Shown here: in pieces, positions 8,152 to 15,826 of the stretch
Layout of the letters: every line of letters starts with the position of its first letter
How positions within the stretch are numbered: position 1 is the stretch's first letter
Assembly: GCA_004347685.1 (NCBI GenBank)
Contig: SLTJ01000017.1
Location: 1-64,000 of the forward strand
DNA length: 64,000 nt
Source of the DNA: Clostridia bacterium
GTDB taxonomy: Bacteria; Bacillota; DSM-521; Neomoorellales; SLTJ01
Direction of reading: 5' to 3'
Position numbers and translations under genes: made by a program
Notes under the pieces: model-generated
What the model was told of the DNA's origin: nothing
Database searches by the model: none
The model's input: the letters and a program-made list of their open reading frames with translations, nothing else

Positions 8152-9330
8152 CTAGATCGCTGGGACCTTCCCCTCGGCCGCTGCGGGCCGCACCACCAGC
8201 CAGGCCAAGGCGGCCAAAACCACCAGGGCCAGCCCGTAGCCCCGGAAAAAGGCGGCAAACCCGGCGGCCCTGATGAAATTACCCCCGAGCGCTGTTCCGA
8301 CCCCGCCGCCCCCCATGAAACAAAAGGCCACCAGAGACATGGCCGTGCCGCGGGCGGCCCGGGCAAACTCTGTGGCGATGGTCAGGAAGGTGGAGTGGGC
8401 CAGCATGAAGCCCAGGCCCAGGAGGATAACTCCTACCAGGAGTCCAGCCAGGTGGTTGCCTGCGGCGTAAATCACCAGGTCGGCCAGGCCGGCCGAAAGA
8501 AGGCCAGCTAAAAAGACCGGTTTGCGGCCCCAGGCTGCCGCCAGATTGCCGCTTATCCGCCCGGCAATAACCGCGGCGATACCAAACCCGGTCATGATCA
8601 GCCCGATGGTAAGGAAATTGTAGTGGTAAGTTCCTGAAATATAGGCCCCCAAGTAAGAAAATGAACCCACGATGAGGATCCCCTCAAAGAGAACTACGAG
8701 GTAGGTGTACAGGCTGGAGGTGCGGCCCAGGAGACGGGCGTAGGGGGCCAGAATCTCGCTCTGTGGGTTCCTGGCGGAAGGGATCCGCTTGCCGGCGGTA
8801 AACAAGAGAACGGTGGAAACAACCGCCAGGAGGGCGTAGGCCGCGAAGACACCCCGCCAGTTCAGGAAATAGGCGATACTGCCGCCAATCGCCATGCTCA
8901 CTCCCTGTCCCAAAAAGGAAATACCCATGAAGGTACCGATGGCCGACTGCCTCTCGGCCAGCGGGAAGATGTCGCCGATGAGGGCCAAAGATATAGGCAT
9001 CACCGAGGCGGCGAAGGCCCCTGTAAGCGCGCGGTACAGGGCCAGGCTGGTAATGCTGAAGGCGGTGGCGCAAAGCGCCGTGGCCACTGTAAAGAGAAGC
9101 ATGGTCAGGCTAATCATCTGCCGCTTACCGTAACGGTCCGCCAGGGGACCGAATACCAACTGGAACACCCCGAAGGGGATCATGTAGGCGGTAATCACCA
9201 CCCCGGCCCGTACCGGATCCACGTTCAAGTTCGTAGAGATAGCCGGCAGGATGGGTGAGACCACCCAGTTATCGGCCATGGCCACAAATCCGGCCAGGCC
9301 GAGGATAAGAAGGACAGTACGTTTGGACAT
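8152..9330 (-). CDS. major facilitator superfamily transporter
   Basis: The 392-residue protein has 12 predicted membrane spans and the MFS loop motif FGPLADRYGKRQMI near residue 60. The N-terminal half resembles drug/proton antiporters (ITAYMIPFGVFQLVFG). It converges on the arsR-acr3 operon and follows permease genes on the same strand. The same gene start, with its upstream region, is present as a nine-codon stub at 20367-20393. It therefore belonged to the ancestral block that was duplicated here. The substrate is unknown; an arsenical is possible from context. Confidence 0.85.
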   Translation of the reverse strand: MSKRTVLLILGLAGFVAMADNWVVSPILPAISTNLNVDPVRAGVVITAYMIPFGVFQLVFGPLADRYGKRQMISLTMLLFTVATALCATAFSITSLALYRALTGAFAASVMPISLALIGDIFPLAERQSAIGTFMGISFLGQGVSMAIGGSIAYFLNWRGVFAAYALLAVVSTVLLFTAGKRIPSARNPQSEILAPYARLLGRTSSLYTYLVVLFEGILIVGSFSYLGAYISGTYHYNFLTIGLIMTGFGIAAVIAGRISGNLAAAWGRKPVFLAGLLSAGLADLVIYAAGNHLAGLLVGVILLGLGFMLAHSTFLTIATEFARAARGTAMSLVAFCFMGGGGVGTALGGNFIRAAGFAAFFRGYGLALVVLAALAWLVVRPAAAEGKVPAI

Positions 9331-9372
9331 TTGTTTTGGCCTCCCGCAAAATATTTTTACCTTAGGGCTTAG

Positions 9373-9560
9373 GTTGTGGCGGTCAAGAGATGCTTTTGGT
9401 AAATGGCCTCCTGCTCCGGGCGCGGGATCAAACGGTTGGTGAGGCCAGGGGGAAGGCGACGAAGCCGGGTATAAGGGTAATGGAGCCCACCACGGACGCC
9501 AGGAGCATCCCCCATATCCCGCTGGCCCTGCCCAGCACCGTGGAAATCATGCCGGGGGTG
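9373..9560 (-). pseudogene. fused remnants of the two half-permease genes
   Basis: Compared with the intact pair at 20426-21450, this stretch keeps the last 20 or so codons of the first gene (EQEAIYQKHLLTATT), then jumps into the middle of the second (PGMISTVLGRASGIWGMLLA, SITLIPGFVAFPLA). Everything between and beyond is deleted and the frames are not joined. It is a clear deletion derivative of the paralogous locus and encodes nothing functional. Confidence 0.85.
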
Positions 9561-9570
9561 CTGACGGGAA

Positions 9571-10743
9571 TTAGGGGGCAATGCTGCCGAAAACCAGGCC
9601 CGAGATGGTGGCCATGACCACCACCAAACCCACGTAGGTCAGGGTCTTCTTGGAGCCCATCACGCTGCGAATGACCAGCATGCTGGGCAGGCTCAGCGCC
9701 GGCCCGGCCAAAAACAGGGCCAGGGCTGGCCCCTTCCCCATGCCCGCCCCCAACAGTCCCTGCAAGATGGGCACTTCGGTGAGCGTGGCAAAGTACATCA
9801 AGGCCCCCGCAACGGAGGCGAAGAAGTTGGCGGCCAGGGAGTTGCCGCCCACCGCGGCGCTGATCCACGCGGCGGGAATGATCCCGGCGTTGGTGCCCGG
9901 CCGGCCCATGAGAAACCCGGCGGCCAGCACGCCGGCCAGCAACAGGGGCAGGATTTTCTGGGCAAAGCCCCAGGATTCCGCCACCCAGGCGGTGATCTCT
10001 TCACCCTTGAACCAGCGCCACAGCATGTAGGCCAGGAGCAGGAGTAACAGCACGGTGACCGGCCAGTGCACCCGGTAGACCGCATACCAGAAGCCTTCAG
10101 CCGACTGAGGCCTGGCCCAGGCGGCAAAGATCAGGATGAAGACCAGGTTGGCCAGGTAGAGCAGGTTCTGCCAGCCGCTCCTTTCTTCCTTCTGCCCGCT
10201 CCCGGTGCCAAAATCAGCGCCTTGTCTGCCGGCGTCTTCCCGGCCGTATAAAAGCTCCATGATGAGCCCGATGACCACGGCAAAGACTATCGCGCCCACG
10301 GCCCGGGCCAGTCCCAGTTGCCACCCCAGGACGCGCGCCGTGAGGATAATGGCCAGGACGTTAATGGCCGGCCCGGAATAGAGAAAGGCCACCGCCGGAC
10401 CGATACCCGCGCCCCGCATATAAATGCCGGCAAACAGGGGCAGCACGGTGCAGGAACATACCGCCAGGACGACCCCCGAGACGGAGGCCACCGAGTAGGA
10501 GAGCCACTTCTTGGCCCTGGCGCCGAAGTACTTCAGTACCGCTTCCTGAGAGACAAAAATGGCAATGGCCCCGGCGATGAACAAGGCGGGGACAAGGCAG
10601 GTCAGCACGTGCTGCCTGGCGTACTCGCCCAGCATTTGGAAGGCTTCCAGCAGGGCGGCCTGTACCTGGGGATGGGCAAAGGGCGTGAGATAGGCCGCCA
10701 GGAATACCGCCACGTAGAGCAGCAACTTCTGCCATTCCTTCAT
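9571..10743 (-). CDS. ArsP/YraQ-type permease (DUF318), arsR-controlled
   Basis: The 390-residue protein has two clusters of about four to five membrane spans. The family motif is AVCSCTVLPLFAGIYMRGAG near residue 115, followed by FLYSGPAINVLA. The matching second-half motif is FATLTEVPILQGLLGAGMG with LFLAGPALSLPSML. Members of this superfamily include ArsP, which exports trivalent organoarsenicals, but the substrate of this branch is not established. An ArsR-type operator lies about 40 bases upstream. A copy of its 3' end survives, frameshifted, at 21537-21690. Confidence 0.85.
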   Translation of the reverse strand: MKEWQKLLLYVAVFLAAYLTPFAHPQVQAALLEAFQMLGEYARQHVLTCLVPALFIAGAIAIFVSQEAVLKYFGARAKKWLSYSVASVSGVVLAVCSCTVLPLFAGIYMRGAGIGPAVAFLYSGPAINVLAIILTARVLGWQLGLARAVGAIVFAVVIGLIMELLYGREDAGRQGADFGTGSGQKEERSGWQNLLYLANLVFILIFAAWARPQSAEGFWYAVYRVHWPVTVLLLLLLAYMLWRWFKGEEITAWVAESWGFAQKILPLLLAGVLAAGFLMGRPGTNAGIIPAAWISAAVGGNSLAANFFASVAGALMYFATLTEVPILQGLLGAGMGKGPALALFLAGPALSLPSMLVIRSVMGSKKTLTYVGLVVVMATISGLVFGSIAP

Positions 10744-10780
10744 GTCAATGCGCCCTCTTTCGTGTTCTGTGGATAGGATT

Positions 10781-10803
10781 ACTATATTATCACTAGCTTA
10801 TAC
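10781..10803. promoter_or_regulatory. ArsR-type operator, copy 1 (upstream of permease)
   Basis: ACTATATTATCACTAGCTTA belongs to a set of four near-identical elements in the window (also at 15588, 23204 and 24483). Two of them lie directly upstream of arsR genes, so the set is best read as the binding site of this ArsR type, overlapping the promoter. No binding data can be seen here. Confidence 0.65.
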
Positions 10804-10812
10804 TGTGGCCGG

Positions 10813-10838
10813 TCAAAAACACCCTTCGAGGGGGTGTT
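10813..10838 (-). terminator. intrinsic terminator after the thioredoxin-like gene
   Basis: On the reverse strand AACACCC and GGGTGTT form a hairpin followed by TTTTGACC. It separates the operon that ends in the small disulfide protein from the permease unit that has its own operator. An equivalent hairpin lies at 23236-23262. Confidence 0.65.
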
Positions 10839-10896
10839 CTTGACCAGGAGCTGTCGTGTCCCAAAAACCTGGAAGCCGGGGGGTTGGGTTCTCCCG

Positions 10897-11142
10897 CTAT
10901 TTAGCCAGGGCAGAGGTAATTATCTGGGTGATTTCCGCCTTGGAGGGCACCTTCCCGGATGCCTTGACCTCCCCGTTCACCATCAGCCCCGGGGTCATGA
11001 GCACCTCGGCCCTGGCGATCTCCTTCAGTTCAGTGACCTTGTCCACCGTGGCCTCGATGCCCAGTTCCTGGATCACTTCCCTGGTCAACTGCTCCAGCTT
11101 CTGGCAGTTAACACACCCGGTTCCTAAGATCTTGATTTCCAT
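10897..11142 (-). CDS. small redox-active disulfide protein (thioredoxin fold, TM0996/MTH895 type)
   Basis: The 81-residue protein begins MEIKILGTGCVNCQKLEQ, with the CxxC pair directly after strand one, and has the cis-Pro region VLMTPGLMVNGEV. This is the full length of the small two-Cys thioredoxin-like family. The in-frame start three codons upstream (11151) is less likely. Such proteins sit next to ArsP-like permeases in many genomes and may pass electrons or bind the thiophilic substrate. It is the last gene before the terminator and is almost identical to 23309-23563. Confidence 0.85.
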   Translation of the reverse strand: MEIKILGTGCVNCQKLEQLTREVIQELGIEATVDKVTELKEIARAEVLMTPGLMVNGEVKASGKVPSKAEITQIITSALAK

Positions 11143-11224
11143 AGATACCACCCTTTCATTCGAATGTTTATCATGAAATGTTTATCATGCAGGCTGCCGT
11201 GTTTCGTGCGCCCCGGCTCCACCT

Positions 11225-11485
11225 TTAAGAACAGCAACTGCAACAGCTAGAGCCGCTCCTAGTCCCGTCGTCCCCGAAGTAGCTTATCGCCCCCTCTGGG
11301 CAGCGTTCCTGGCAGCCCCTGCAGCCTTCAATACAGTTGTCAGGCTGGATAACCACCGGCTTATCCTGGGCCTTGTCAAATACACCGTGGCTGCAAAAGC
11401 CCACGCAATCCAGGCAGTTGCTGCAGGACGCCTCATCAATTACCGGGTACCAGTTCCTCGACACTTGTCTTACCTCCCCCATCAA
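11225..11485 (-). CDS. 4Fe-4S ferredoxin-like protein with Cys tail
   Basis: The 86-residue protein has the motifs CSNCLDCVGFCSHGVF and CIEGCRGCQERCPEGAI, together able to hold two 4Fe-4S clusters. A separate C-terminal tail GSSCCSCCS could bind arsenite or another thiophilic ion. That tail echoes the CC pairs in ArsM and in the small Cys protein of this island. The gene lies between ccdA and the disulfide protein on the same strand, 12 bases after ccdA. Electron supply to a reductase is a guess from context. Confidence 0.8.
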   Translation of the reverse strand: MMGEVRQVSRNWYPVIDEASCSNCLDCVGFCSHGVFDKAQDKPVVIQPDNCIEGCRGCQERCPEGAISYFGDDGTRSGSSCCSCCS

Positions 11486-11497
11486 GATATTCTTTGC

Positions 11498-12187
11498 TTA
11501 CGCCTGCCAGATGTAATACAGGCCGAATACGAGGAGCACAAAACCAGCCGCCTTTTCGATTCCCCTGCTCCAGCGGGCCAAAGCCGGCAGACCCTTGGCC
11601 AGGCCGGTAAAGGTGCCGGCCAGGACTACCGGTACCCCCCTCCCCAAGGCATAGGTTAAGAGCAAGCTGGCGCCGTAAACAATCTGCCCCTTGGACATCA
11701 CCAGGCTAAGAATAAGAATGAGTACGGGCGTAGCACATTGGGATCCGGCCAGGCCCAGCACCAGTCCCAGGGAGAAAGCCCCCAGGGCGTTTGCCTGCTT
11801 GGGTTTTTGGACCAGTCCCTGGCCCCAAACCGGCAAGTGAAGGTGAATAAGACCCAAAAGGTGCAGTCCGACAGTGATACTTACGGCCGCGACCAGGTAA
11901 TTGAGCAACGAGCGGGCAGGGCCAAAAAGCCCTCCCACCAGGGCAATGGCCACTCCCAGGGCCATAAAGGTGACGGCGGTCCCCAGGGTGAAAAAGAGGG
12001 ATAACTGGAATCCCTGCCACCCTGCCGTATCGTGTTTCCCGCTGATATAAGCCATCAGCAGGGGGATCATGGACAGGTTACAGGGCCCCAGGCTGGTGAC
12101 CACCCCACCCAGAAACACCAGCAGGTAGACCAGGGGGGAGTGACCCGTCAACACCGCTTCCACCCACCGGGCAATGGTTATTTCCAT
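11498..12187 (-). CDS. ccdA: CcdA-type thiol-disulfide membrane transporter
   Basis: The 229-residue protein has six spans. The two Cys-containing helices of CcdA/DsbD are present: GGVVTSLGPCNLSMIPLLMA near residue 30 and LGLAGSQCATPVLILILSL near 145. CcdA moves reducing equivalents from cytoplasmic thioredoxin to extracytoplasmic thiols. The start is three bases from the stop of the upstream membrane-anchored thioredoxin-like gene, so the two are surely co-translated. In this operon it probably reduces that partner. Confidence 0.88.
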   Translation of the reverse strand: MEITIARWVEAVLTGHSPLVYLLVFLGGVVTSLGPCNLSMIPLLMAYISGKHDTAGWQGFQLSLFFTLGTAVTFMALGVAIALVGGLFGPARSLLNYLVAAVSITVGLHLLGLIHLHLPVWGQGLVQKPKQANALGAFSLGLVLGLAGSQCATPVLILILSLVMSKGQIVYGASLLLTYALGRGVPVVLAGTFTGLAKGLPALARWSRGIEKAAGFVLLVFGLYYIWQA

Positions 12188-12189
12188 GG

Positions 12190-12654
12190 CTACCGCGCCC
12201 CCGCCAGCTCAGTTAGGATCTGGCGCATTTCGTCAATGGCCACCACCCCGATCAATGGGTCAGCCACAGGCTTGCCGTCCTTGCCTAGCAGGTAGCTGGT
12301 AGGTATATACTGGATACCATACTGGCGTAGCAATTGCTCCTCGGCGGGGTTGTAAACGTCAACGTCCACAAAGGCCACTTGGCCCTTGAACTCCGGCTGC
12401 AACTGCTCAAAAATCGCCTCCATCTCCAGGCAGGAGTCACAGCTAGAGGAGTGAAACAACAGCCATACCGGCAAGCCGGCCTCCCGGGCTTCAGTTAACC
12501 TTGCCGCAGCGGAAACTGCGGCCGAAGTATCTTTTTGCGGGTCTGTGATCCAGTACTTCGTAGCCAGGAGAATGAATACGACTATGGCCATTATGCCCAG
12601 GTAAACCCAGGAAGCCTTTGCCCCTTTTCCTGTCTTGTTTTCGTTTCTTGACAA
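12190..12654 (-). CDS. membrane-anchored thioredoxin-family protein
   Basis: This is a 154-residue product if it begins at TTG 12654, chosen because AGGAGG ends ten bases upstream and longer starts run inside the previous gene. An N-terminal anchor (residues about 14-32) is followed by a thioredoxin fold with SSCDSCLEMEAIFEQL near residue 67 and the cis-Pro segment IQYIPTSYLLG. It resembles thiol proteins fused to or paired with CcdA. It likely faces outside and is kept reduced by the downstream CcdA. Confidence 0.8.
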   Translation of the reverse strand: MSRNENKTGKGAKASWVYLGIMAIVVFILLATKYWITDPQKDTSAAVSAAARLTEAREAGLPVWLLFHSSSCDSCLEMEAIFEQLQPEFKGQVAFVDVDVYNPAEEQLLRQYGIQYIPTSYLLGKDGKPVADPLIGVVAIDEMRQILTELAGAR

Positions 12655-12659
12655 CGCTC

Positions 12660-13214
12660 TCAAGCCTCCTGAGGAACGTCGTAGCCCAAGGCCCCCACCA
12701 GCTCCAGCATGGCCTCCTTCAGGTGGCGGTACTCGCCGGTAAAAAGCGGCCGGCTGCGCCCGATGCTCTGCTCGCCCAAAAGCAGCCTGGCGGCGAAGGC
12801 CAGACAGGTGACCTCTCCGCACTCCCGGCAGTTGGTGCGCGGCAGCCACTGGTAGATCTGCAGGGCGGTGGGCCGGGAGCGCGTTTCGTAGCATGGCTCG
12901 ATCTCCGCCCGCCGCCGGTAGGTGTCGTTGATCAAGTCCTTAAGCCAGTCCAGCACCTGCCGGGCGTCCGTGGTGTTCAGGGCCTTGGCCATGGTCAGGT
13001 GATCGGCGTAGAGGGTGAGCAGGCGCCCCTCCTTCATGAAGGTCAGGGTCTGGCTGTGGGGGTTATAGGTGGCGTTTGACAGCACGCTGTTCAGGTAAGG
13101 CATGATCTCCGCAATGTCCCTGGACATCTCAGCCTGTAGCCGGATCTTGGCTGCGTCAGCCCAGCAGGGAGAAACGCGGGTAATCTTGATGTCTTCCAGA
13201 TACACTTCCCTCAC
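12660..13214 (-). CDS. Fe-S protein with PF04060-like cluster domain
   Basis: The 184-residue protein has an uncharacterised N-terminal part (about 1-125). A C-terminal domain with the sequence LPRTNCRECGEVTCLAFAAR resembles the four-Cys FeS domain of corrinoid proteins and related redox enzymes. The usual fourth Cys is absent (it reads SIGRSRPLF), so cluster binding may be altered. The GTG start directly abuts the stop of the 56-residue gene upstream. A truncated copy with the same domain is at 23586-23880. In other genomes this domain pairs with membrane or methyl-transfer proteins; the role here is unknown. Confidence 0.75.
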   Translation of the reverse strand: MREVYLEDIKITRVSPCWADAAKIRLQAEMSRDIAEIMPYLNSVLSNATYNPHSQTLTFMKEGRLLTLYADHLTMAKALNTTDARQVLDWLKDLINDTYRRRAEIEPCYETRSRPTALQIYQWLPRTNCRECGEVTCLAFAARLLLGEQSIGRSRPLFTGEYRHLKEAMLELVGALGYDVPQEA

Positions 13215-13385
13215 CTACCTCTGCGGCCGCATGATCTCGGCGCCCATGCAGCGGATAACCTTCTTTATCTTGGGCGCCACGCTCTGCAAGACAAAGGCCA
13301 GGGCCTCCTGGGTGTCCTTGTCCAGGCAGATCCTTTCCACTGCTAGAAGTTCCTTTTCGTCCAGGACGATAAAGCTCTTGGCCAT
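13215..13385 (-). CDS. conserved-looking 56-residue hypothetical protein
   Basis: A short frame from ATG 13385 to TAG 13215 encodes MAKSFIVLDEKELLAVERIC, then a Lys/Arg-rich second half ending in MRPQR. It fills exactly the gap between the cysteine desulfurase stop and the start of the Fe-S protein (TAG directly followed by GTG), which strongly supports translation. I do not recognise the family. Two cysteines (about 20 and 47) could take part in sulfur or metal handling with its neighbours; this is inference. Confidence 0.7.
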   Translation of the reverse strand: MAKSFIVLDEKELLAVERICLDKDTQEALAFVLQSVAPKIKKVIRCMGAEIMRPQR

Positions 13386-13387
13386 AA

Positions 13388-14551
13388 TTAACATCCCCGG
13401 GCCTCAGTGATGATGTCCCGCAGGGCTTCTGCCAGGCAGTCTATGTCTTCCCGCGTGTTGAAGTAGCCCAGGCCGACCCGTACTGTGCCCCGCTCCAGGG
13501 TGCCGATGGTGCGGTGGGCCAGGGGGGCGCAGTGCAGGCCCACCCGCACCATGATCCCGCACATCTCGTCCAGGACGTAGCCCACTTCCTCCGGCCCGGT
13601 ATCCTCCAGGTTAAAGGAGATCACCCCCACCTGCCGGGCCGGGTCGCGGGGGCCGTAGATCGTCACCCCTTCGATCCCCAGCAAAACCTCCAGGGCGTAG
13701 GCCGTCAGTTCCTCCTCCCGCGCCCGGATGCGCTCCACCCCTTCCTGGAGGATAAACTTTACCCCAGCCTCCAGGCCGGCCAGGCCCGCCACGTTCAGGG
13801 TGCCGGCCTCGTAGCGTTCAGGTAAAGTGTCGGGCTGGCGCTCCAGGCGGGACTCGCTGCCGGTGCCGCCTTCCTTGAGGGGCCGGGGGTTGATCCCTTC
13901 GAGGATATATAGCCCGCCGGTGCCCGTGGGGCCCAGGAGGCCCTTGTGGCCGGTGAAGGCCAGGAGGTCAATGTGCTCTTCTTCCACGTCAATGGCTAAC
14001 ACCCCCGCGGTTTGGGCCGCGTCCACCAGGAGGGGGATGTCGTACCTGTAAGCTATCTCCCCGATCTCCCGCACCGGCATGATGGTGCCGGTAACGTTGG
14101 AGGCGTGGTTGACGATGATGAGGCGGGTGGACGGGCGTATGGCCTCCTCCAGCAACCCGGGGTCCAGGCTGCCGTCGGCCGCGGAGGGCACGGCGGTCAC
14201 CGCCACCCCCCTTTCTGACTCCAGGACCTTCAGGCATCGCCAGACGGCGTTGTGCTCCATGCTGGTGGTGACCACGTGATTCCCGGGCCCTAACATCCCT
14301 TTGATGGCCAGGTTCAGGGATTCCGTGGCGTTGGCGGTGAAGACGATGCGGGCGGCGTCCCGAACGTTAAAGAGACGGGCCAGGGCCACCCGCGCCCGGT
14401 ACACCACCTCGTCGGCCTCCAGGGCCCGCTGATAGCTGCCCCGGCCGGCGCTGGCGCCCACCAGGCGCATGTAGTCGTAAACCGCCTGGTACACGGCCTC
14501 CGGCTTGGGGTAGGAGGTAGCCGCGTTGTCCAGATAGACGGGCGGTGCCAT
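13388..14551 (-). CDS. cysteine desulfurase, SufS/Csd-like, in arsenic gene cluster
   Basis: The 387-residue PLP enzyme has N-terminal YLDNAATSYPKPEAVY, PLP-site HASNVTG, the Schiff-base lysine in TGHKGLLGPTG (K203) and the catalytic cysteine in RVGLHCAPLAH (C341). It removes sulfur from cysteine as a persulfide. There is no sufU, iscU or tRNA-thiolation partner nearby. Its neighbours are a small protein, Fe-S proteins, a thioredoxin and a permease, all below a CVC-type arsR, so its sulfur may serve metalloid detoxification. An N-terminal relic of a paralogue is at 23880-24090. Confidence 0.9.
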   Translation of the reverse strand: MAPPVYLDNAATSYPKPEAVYQAVYDYMRLVGASAGRGSYQRALEADEVVYRARVALARLFNVRDAARIVFTANATESLNLAIKGMLGPGNHVVTTSMEHNAVWRCLKVLESERGVAVTAVPSAADGSLDPGLLEEAIRPSTRLIIVNHASNVTGTIMPVREIGEIAYRYDIPLLVDAAQTAGVLAIDVEEEHIDLLAFTGHKGLLGPTGTGGLYILEGINPRPLKEGGTGSESRLERQPDTLPERYEAGTLNVAGLAGLEAGVKFILQEGVERIRAREEELTAYALEVLLGIEGVTIYGPRDPARQVGVISFNLEDTGPEEVGYVLDEMCGIMVRVGLHCAPLAHRTIGTLERGTVRVGLGYFNTREDIDCLAEALRDIITEARGC

Positions 14552-14588
14552 TAATCAGCCTCCTTCGGGCCGGCGCGGCCGGCCTGGA

Positions 14589-14972
14589 CTACCTTGCACC
14601 CTGGTCCGCTTGGTCCACCAAGAATTCCATGGCCGGCACGGCCGTGGCGAAGACGATGGAAGCGCTGACAAAGCGGGCCACCATGAGGGCCTCGGTAACT
14701 TCCTGCACCGTGGCGCCGCTGTGCATGGCCCGCCGGGCATAGGTGAGGGTGCAGAGCTCCGACCCGGCGGCCGCGGCCGCCGCCACGTACATCAGGGTCT
14801 TGTACTTGAGGGGAATGGTCTCTAGACCTTCCACAAACTGGCTGGAGCGTGCCTGCTCTCTCACCCCTTCCGGCAATAGCTGGACCAGGAGCTGCATGGG
14901 CAGGGGATCAGTCCCCAGCTTCTGCCGCATGTTCTCCAGGATCTGCTCAATGCTCATCTGCTGGCCGTTCAT
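14589..14972 (-). CDS. carboxymuconolactone decarboxylase / AhpD-like protein
   Basis: The 127-residue protein is of the CMD/AhpD fold: IPLKYKTLMYVAAAAAAGSE followed by LCTLTYARRAMHSGATVQEV and EALMVARFVSAS. The AhpD CxxC pair is reduced to one Cys. Its ATG overlaps the end of the decayed DUF169 gene. A paralogue (21745-22128) accompanies the second permease cluster. CMD-like proteins often accompany arsenic genes but the reaction is unknown. Confidence 0.8.
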   Translation of the reverse strand: MNGQQMSIEQILENMRQKLGTDPLPMQLLVQLLPEGVREQARSSQFVEGLETIPLKYKTLMYVAAAAAAGSELCTLTYARRAMHSGATVQEVTEALMVARFVSASIVFATAVPAMEFLVDQADQGAR

Positions 14973-15245
14973 CCCTTTTTGTCCTCCTTTAGGTAGACGT
15001 GGTAGATGCCTTTGCTGCGGGCGCGAACCATGGCTTTTTCCCCAAGGCCTTCTAGCCCTCGAACGATATTCTCTAGCTCGTCGCCCGGAAAACCAAGCAC
15101 GGTTTCCCGGGTTTCGATATCAGTTGCCCCCCGGCACCCTTGGCGATCTTTTCTGGGAGTGGGCGAAGCCCAAAGGCGGCGGCCGCAGCCGGACAGGACA
15201 GATTATCGGCGGTGAGTAGGACCTTTCTGAAGCCCCGCCCGCCCC
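14969..15245 (-). pseudogene. DUF169-family protein, frameshifted and internally deleted
   Basis: Just after arsR one frame gives LLTADNLSCPAAAAAFGL, the typical DUF169 segment around its conserved Cys. A second frame gives LGFPGDELENIVRGLEGLGE and ends VYLKEDKKG, the usual C-terminal part. The piece between is deleted and the frames differ. The TGA overlaps the ATG of the CMD gene, so it was once the second gene of the operon. DUF169 proteins are uncharacterised. Confidence 0.65.
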
Positions 15246-15248
15246 AGC

Positions 15249-15569
15249 TCACCCGCTCAGGGCGGCTACGGCGTTCTCGGCCTGCCGCTTCAAAATCCTC
15301 TTGATCAATTCCACCAGGGTGTATACCTCGGGATAATCGAGGCGGTAGATCACCCGCAGGCCGTCCTTGCGCGAACTGATCAGACCCTGGCGTTTGAGCA
15401 CGGCCAGGTGCTGAGAGACGTTGGCCTGCTCCAGCTCGAGCTCCTCCGTCACCTCGCACACGCAGCGTTCCCCCTCCCGCAGCAGGTCCTGGATGCGCAG
15501 CCGGGTGGGGTGGGCGAGGCTTTTCAGGAAATCGGCCTCCAGTTGGAAGATGTGATCACTGTCCTCCAC
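15249..15569 (-). CDS. arsR: ArsR-family metalloid-responsive repressor (locus A)
   Basis: The 106-residue protein has LKSLAHPTRLRIQDLL, the sensor EGERCVCEVTEEL near residue 32 and the recognition helix EQANVSQHLAVLKRQGLI. The CVC pair is that of As(III)/Sb(III) sensors. It heads the operon running to the disulfide protein at 10.9 kb. A matching operator lies just upstream (15588-15612), so autoregulation is likely. It is nearly identical in its first two thirds to the locus B regulator at 24134. Confidence 0.92.
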   Translation of the reverse strand: MEDSDHIFQLEADFLKSLAHPTRLRIQDLLREGERCVCEVTEELELEQANVSQHLAVLKRQGLISSRKDGLRVIYRLDYPEVYTLVELIKRILKRQAENAVAALSG

Positions 15570-15587
15570 GGCTCTTCTTCTCCATTT

Positions 15588-15612
15588 ACTATATTACGAT
15601 ACTCTTATATTA
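15588..15612. promoter_or_regulatory. ArsR-type operator, copy 2 (upstream of arsR, locus A)
   Basis: ACTATATTACGATACTCTTA lies about 20 bases upstream of arsR, inside the AT-rich promoter region. It matches the elements at 10781, 23204 and 24483. Position and repetition argue for autoregulation by ArsR. Confidence 0.7.
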
Positions 15613-15747
15613 TAAGGAGCTTAACTATAGGTGTCAAGGATTATTTTTCAGTTCCAGCACCGGGGTTAGTCCGTCCTGTCTGGTGACCTTTTCGGTTTTT
15701 CCCTAGCCACTGGCGCGGCCCAGAGTGGGTTTTGCGGCCCCCGCCTG

Positions 15748-15777
15748 TTGACAGTCTGGAAGGTGCAGAGTTATAAT
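15748..15777 (+). promoter_or_regulatory. promoter of the padR-arsM unit
   Basis: TTGACA and TATAAT are 18 bases apart, 50 bases before the TTG start of padR. It is the strongest sigma-A-like promoter in the island. Confidence 0.75.
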
Positions 15778-15826
15778 AACCTCATAAGCATTGCCCTTCT
15801 AGGTATTAAGGGGGTAAGGAGAGCCC

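Noticed and set aside
12655-12894. Longer start for the anchored thioredoxin
   Set aside because: The extension lies inside the Fe-S gene in another frame; TTG 12654 with AGGAGG gives a normal signal anchor.
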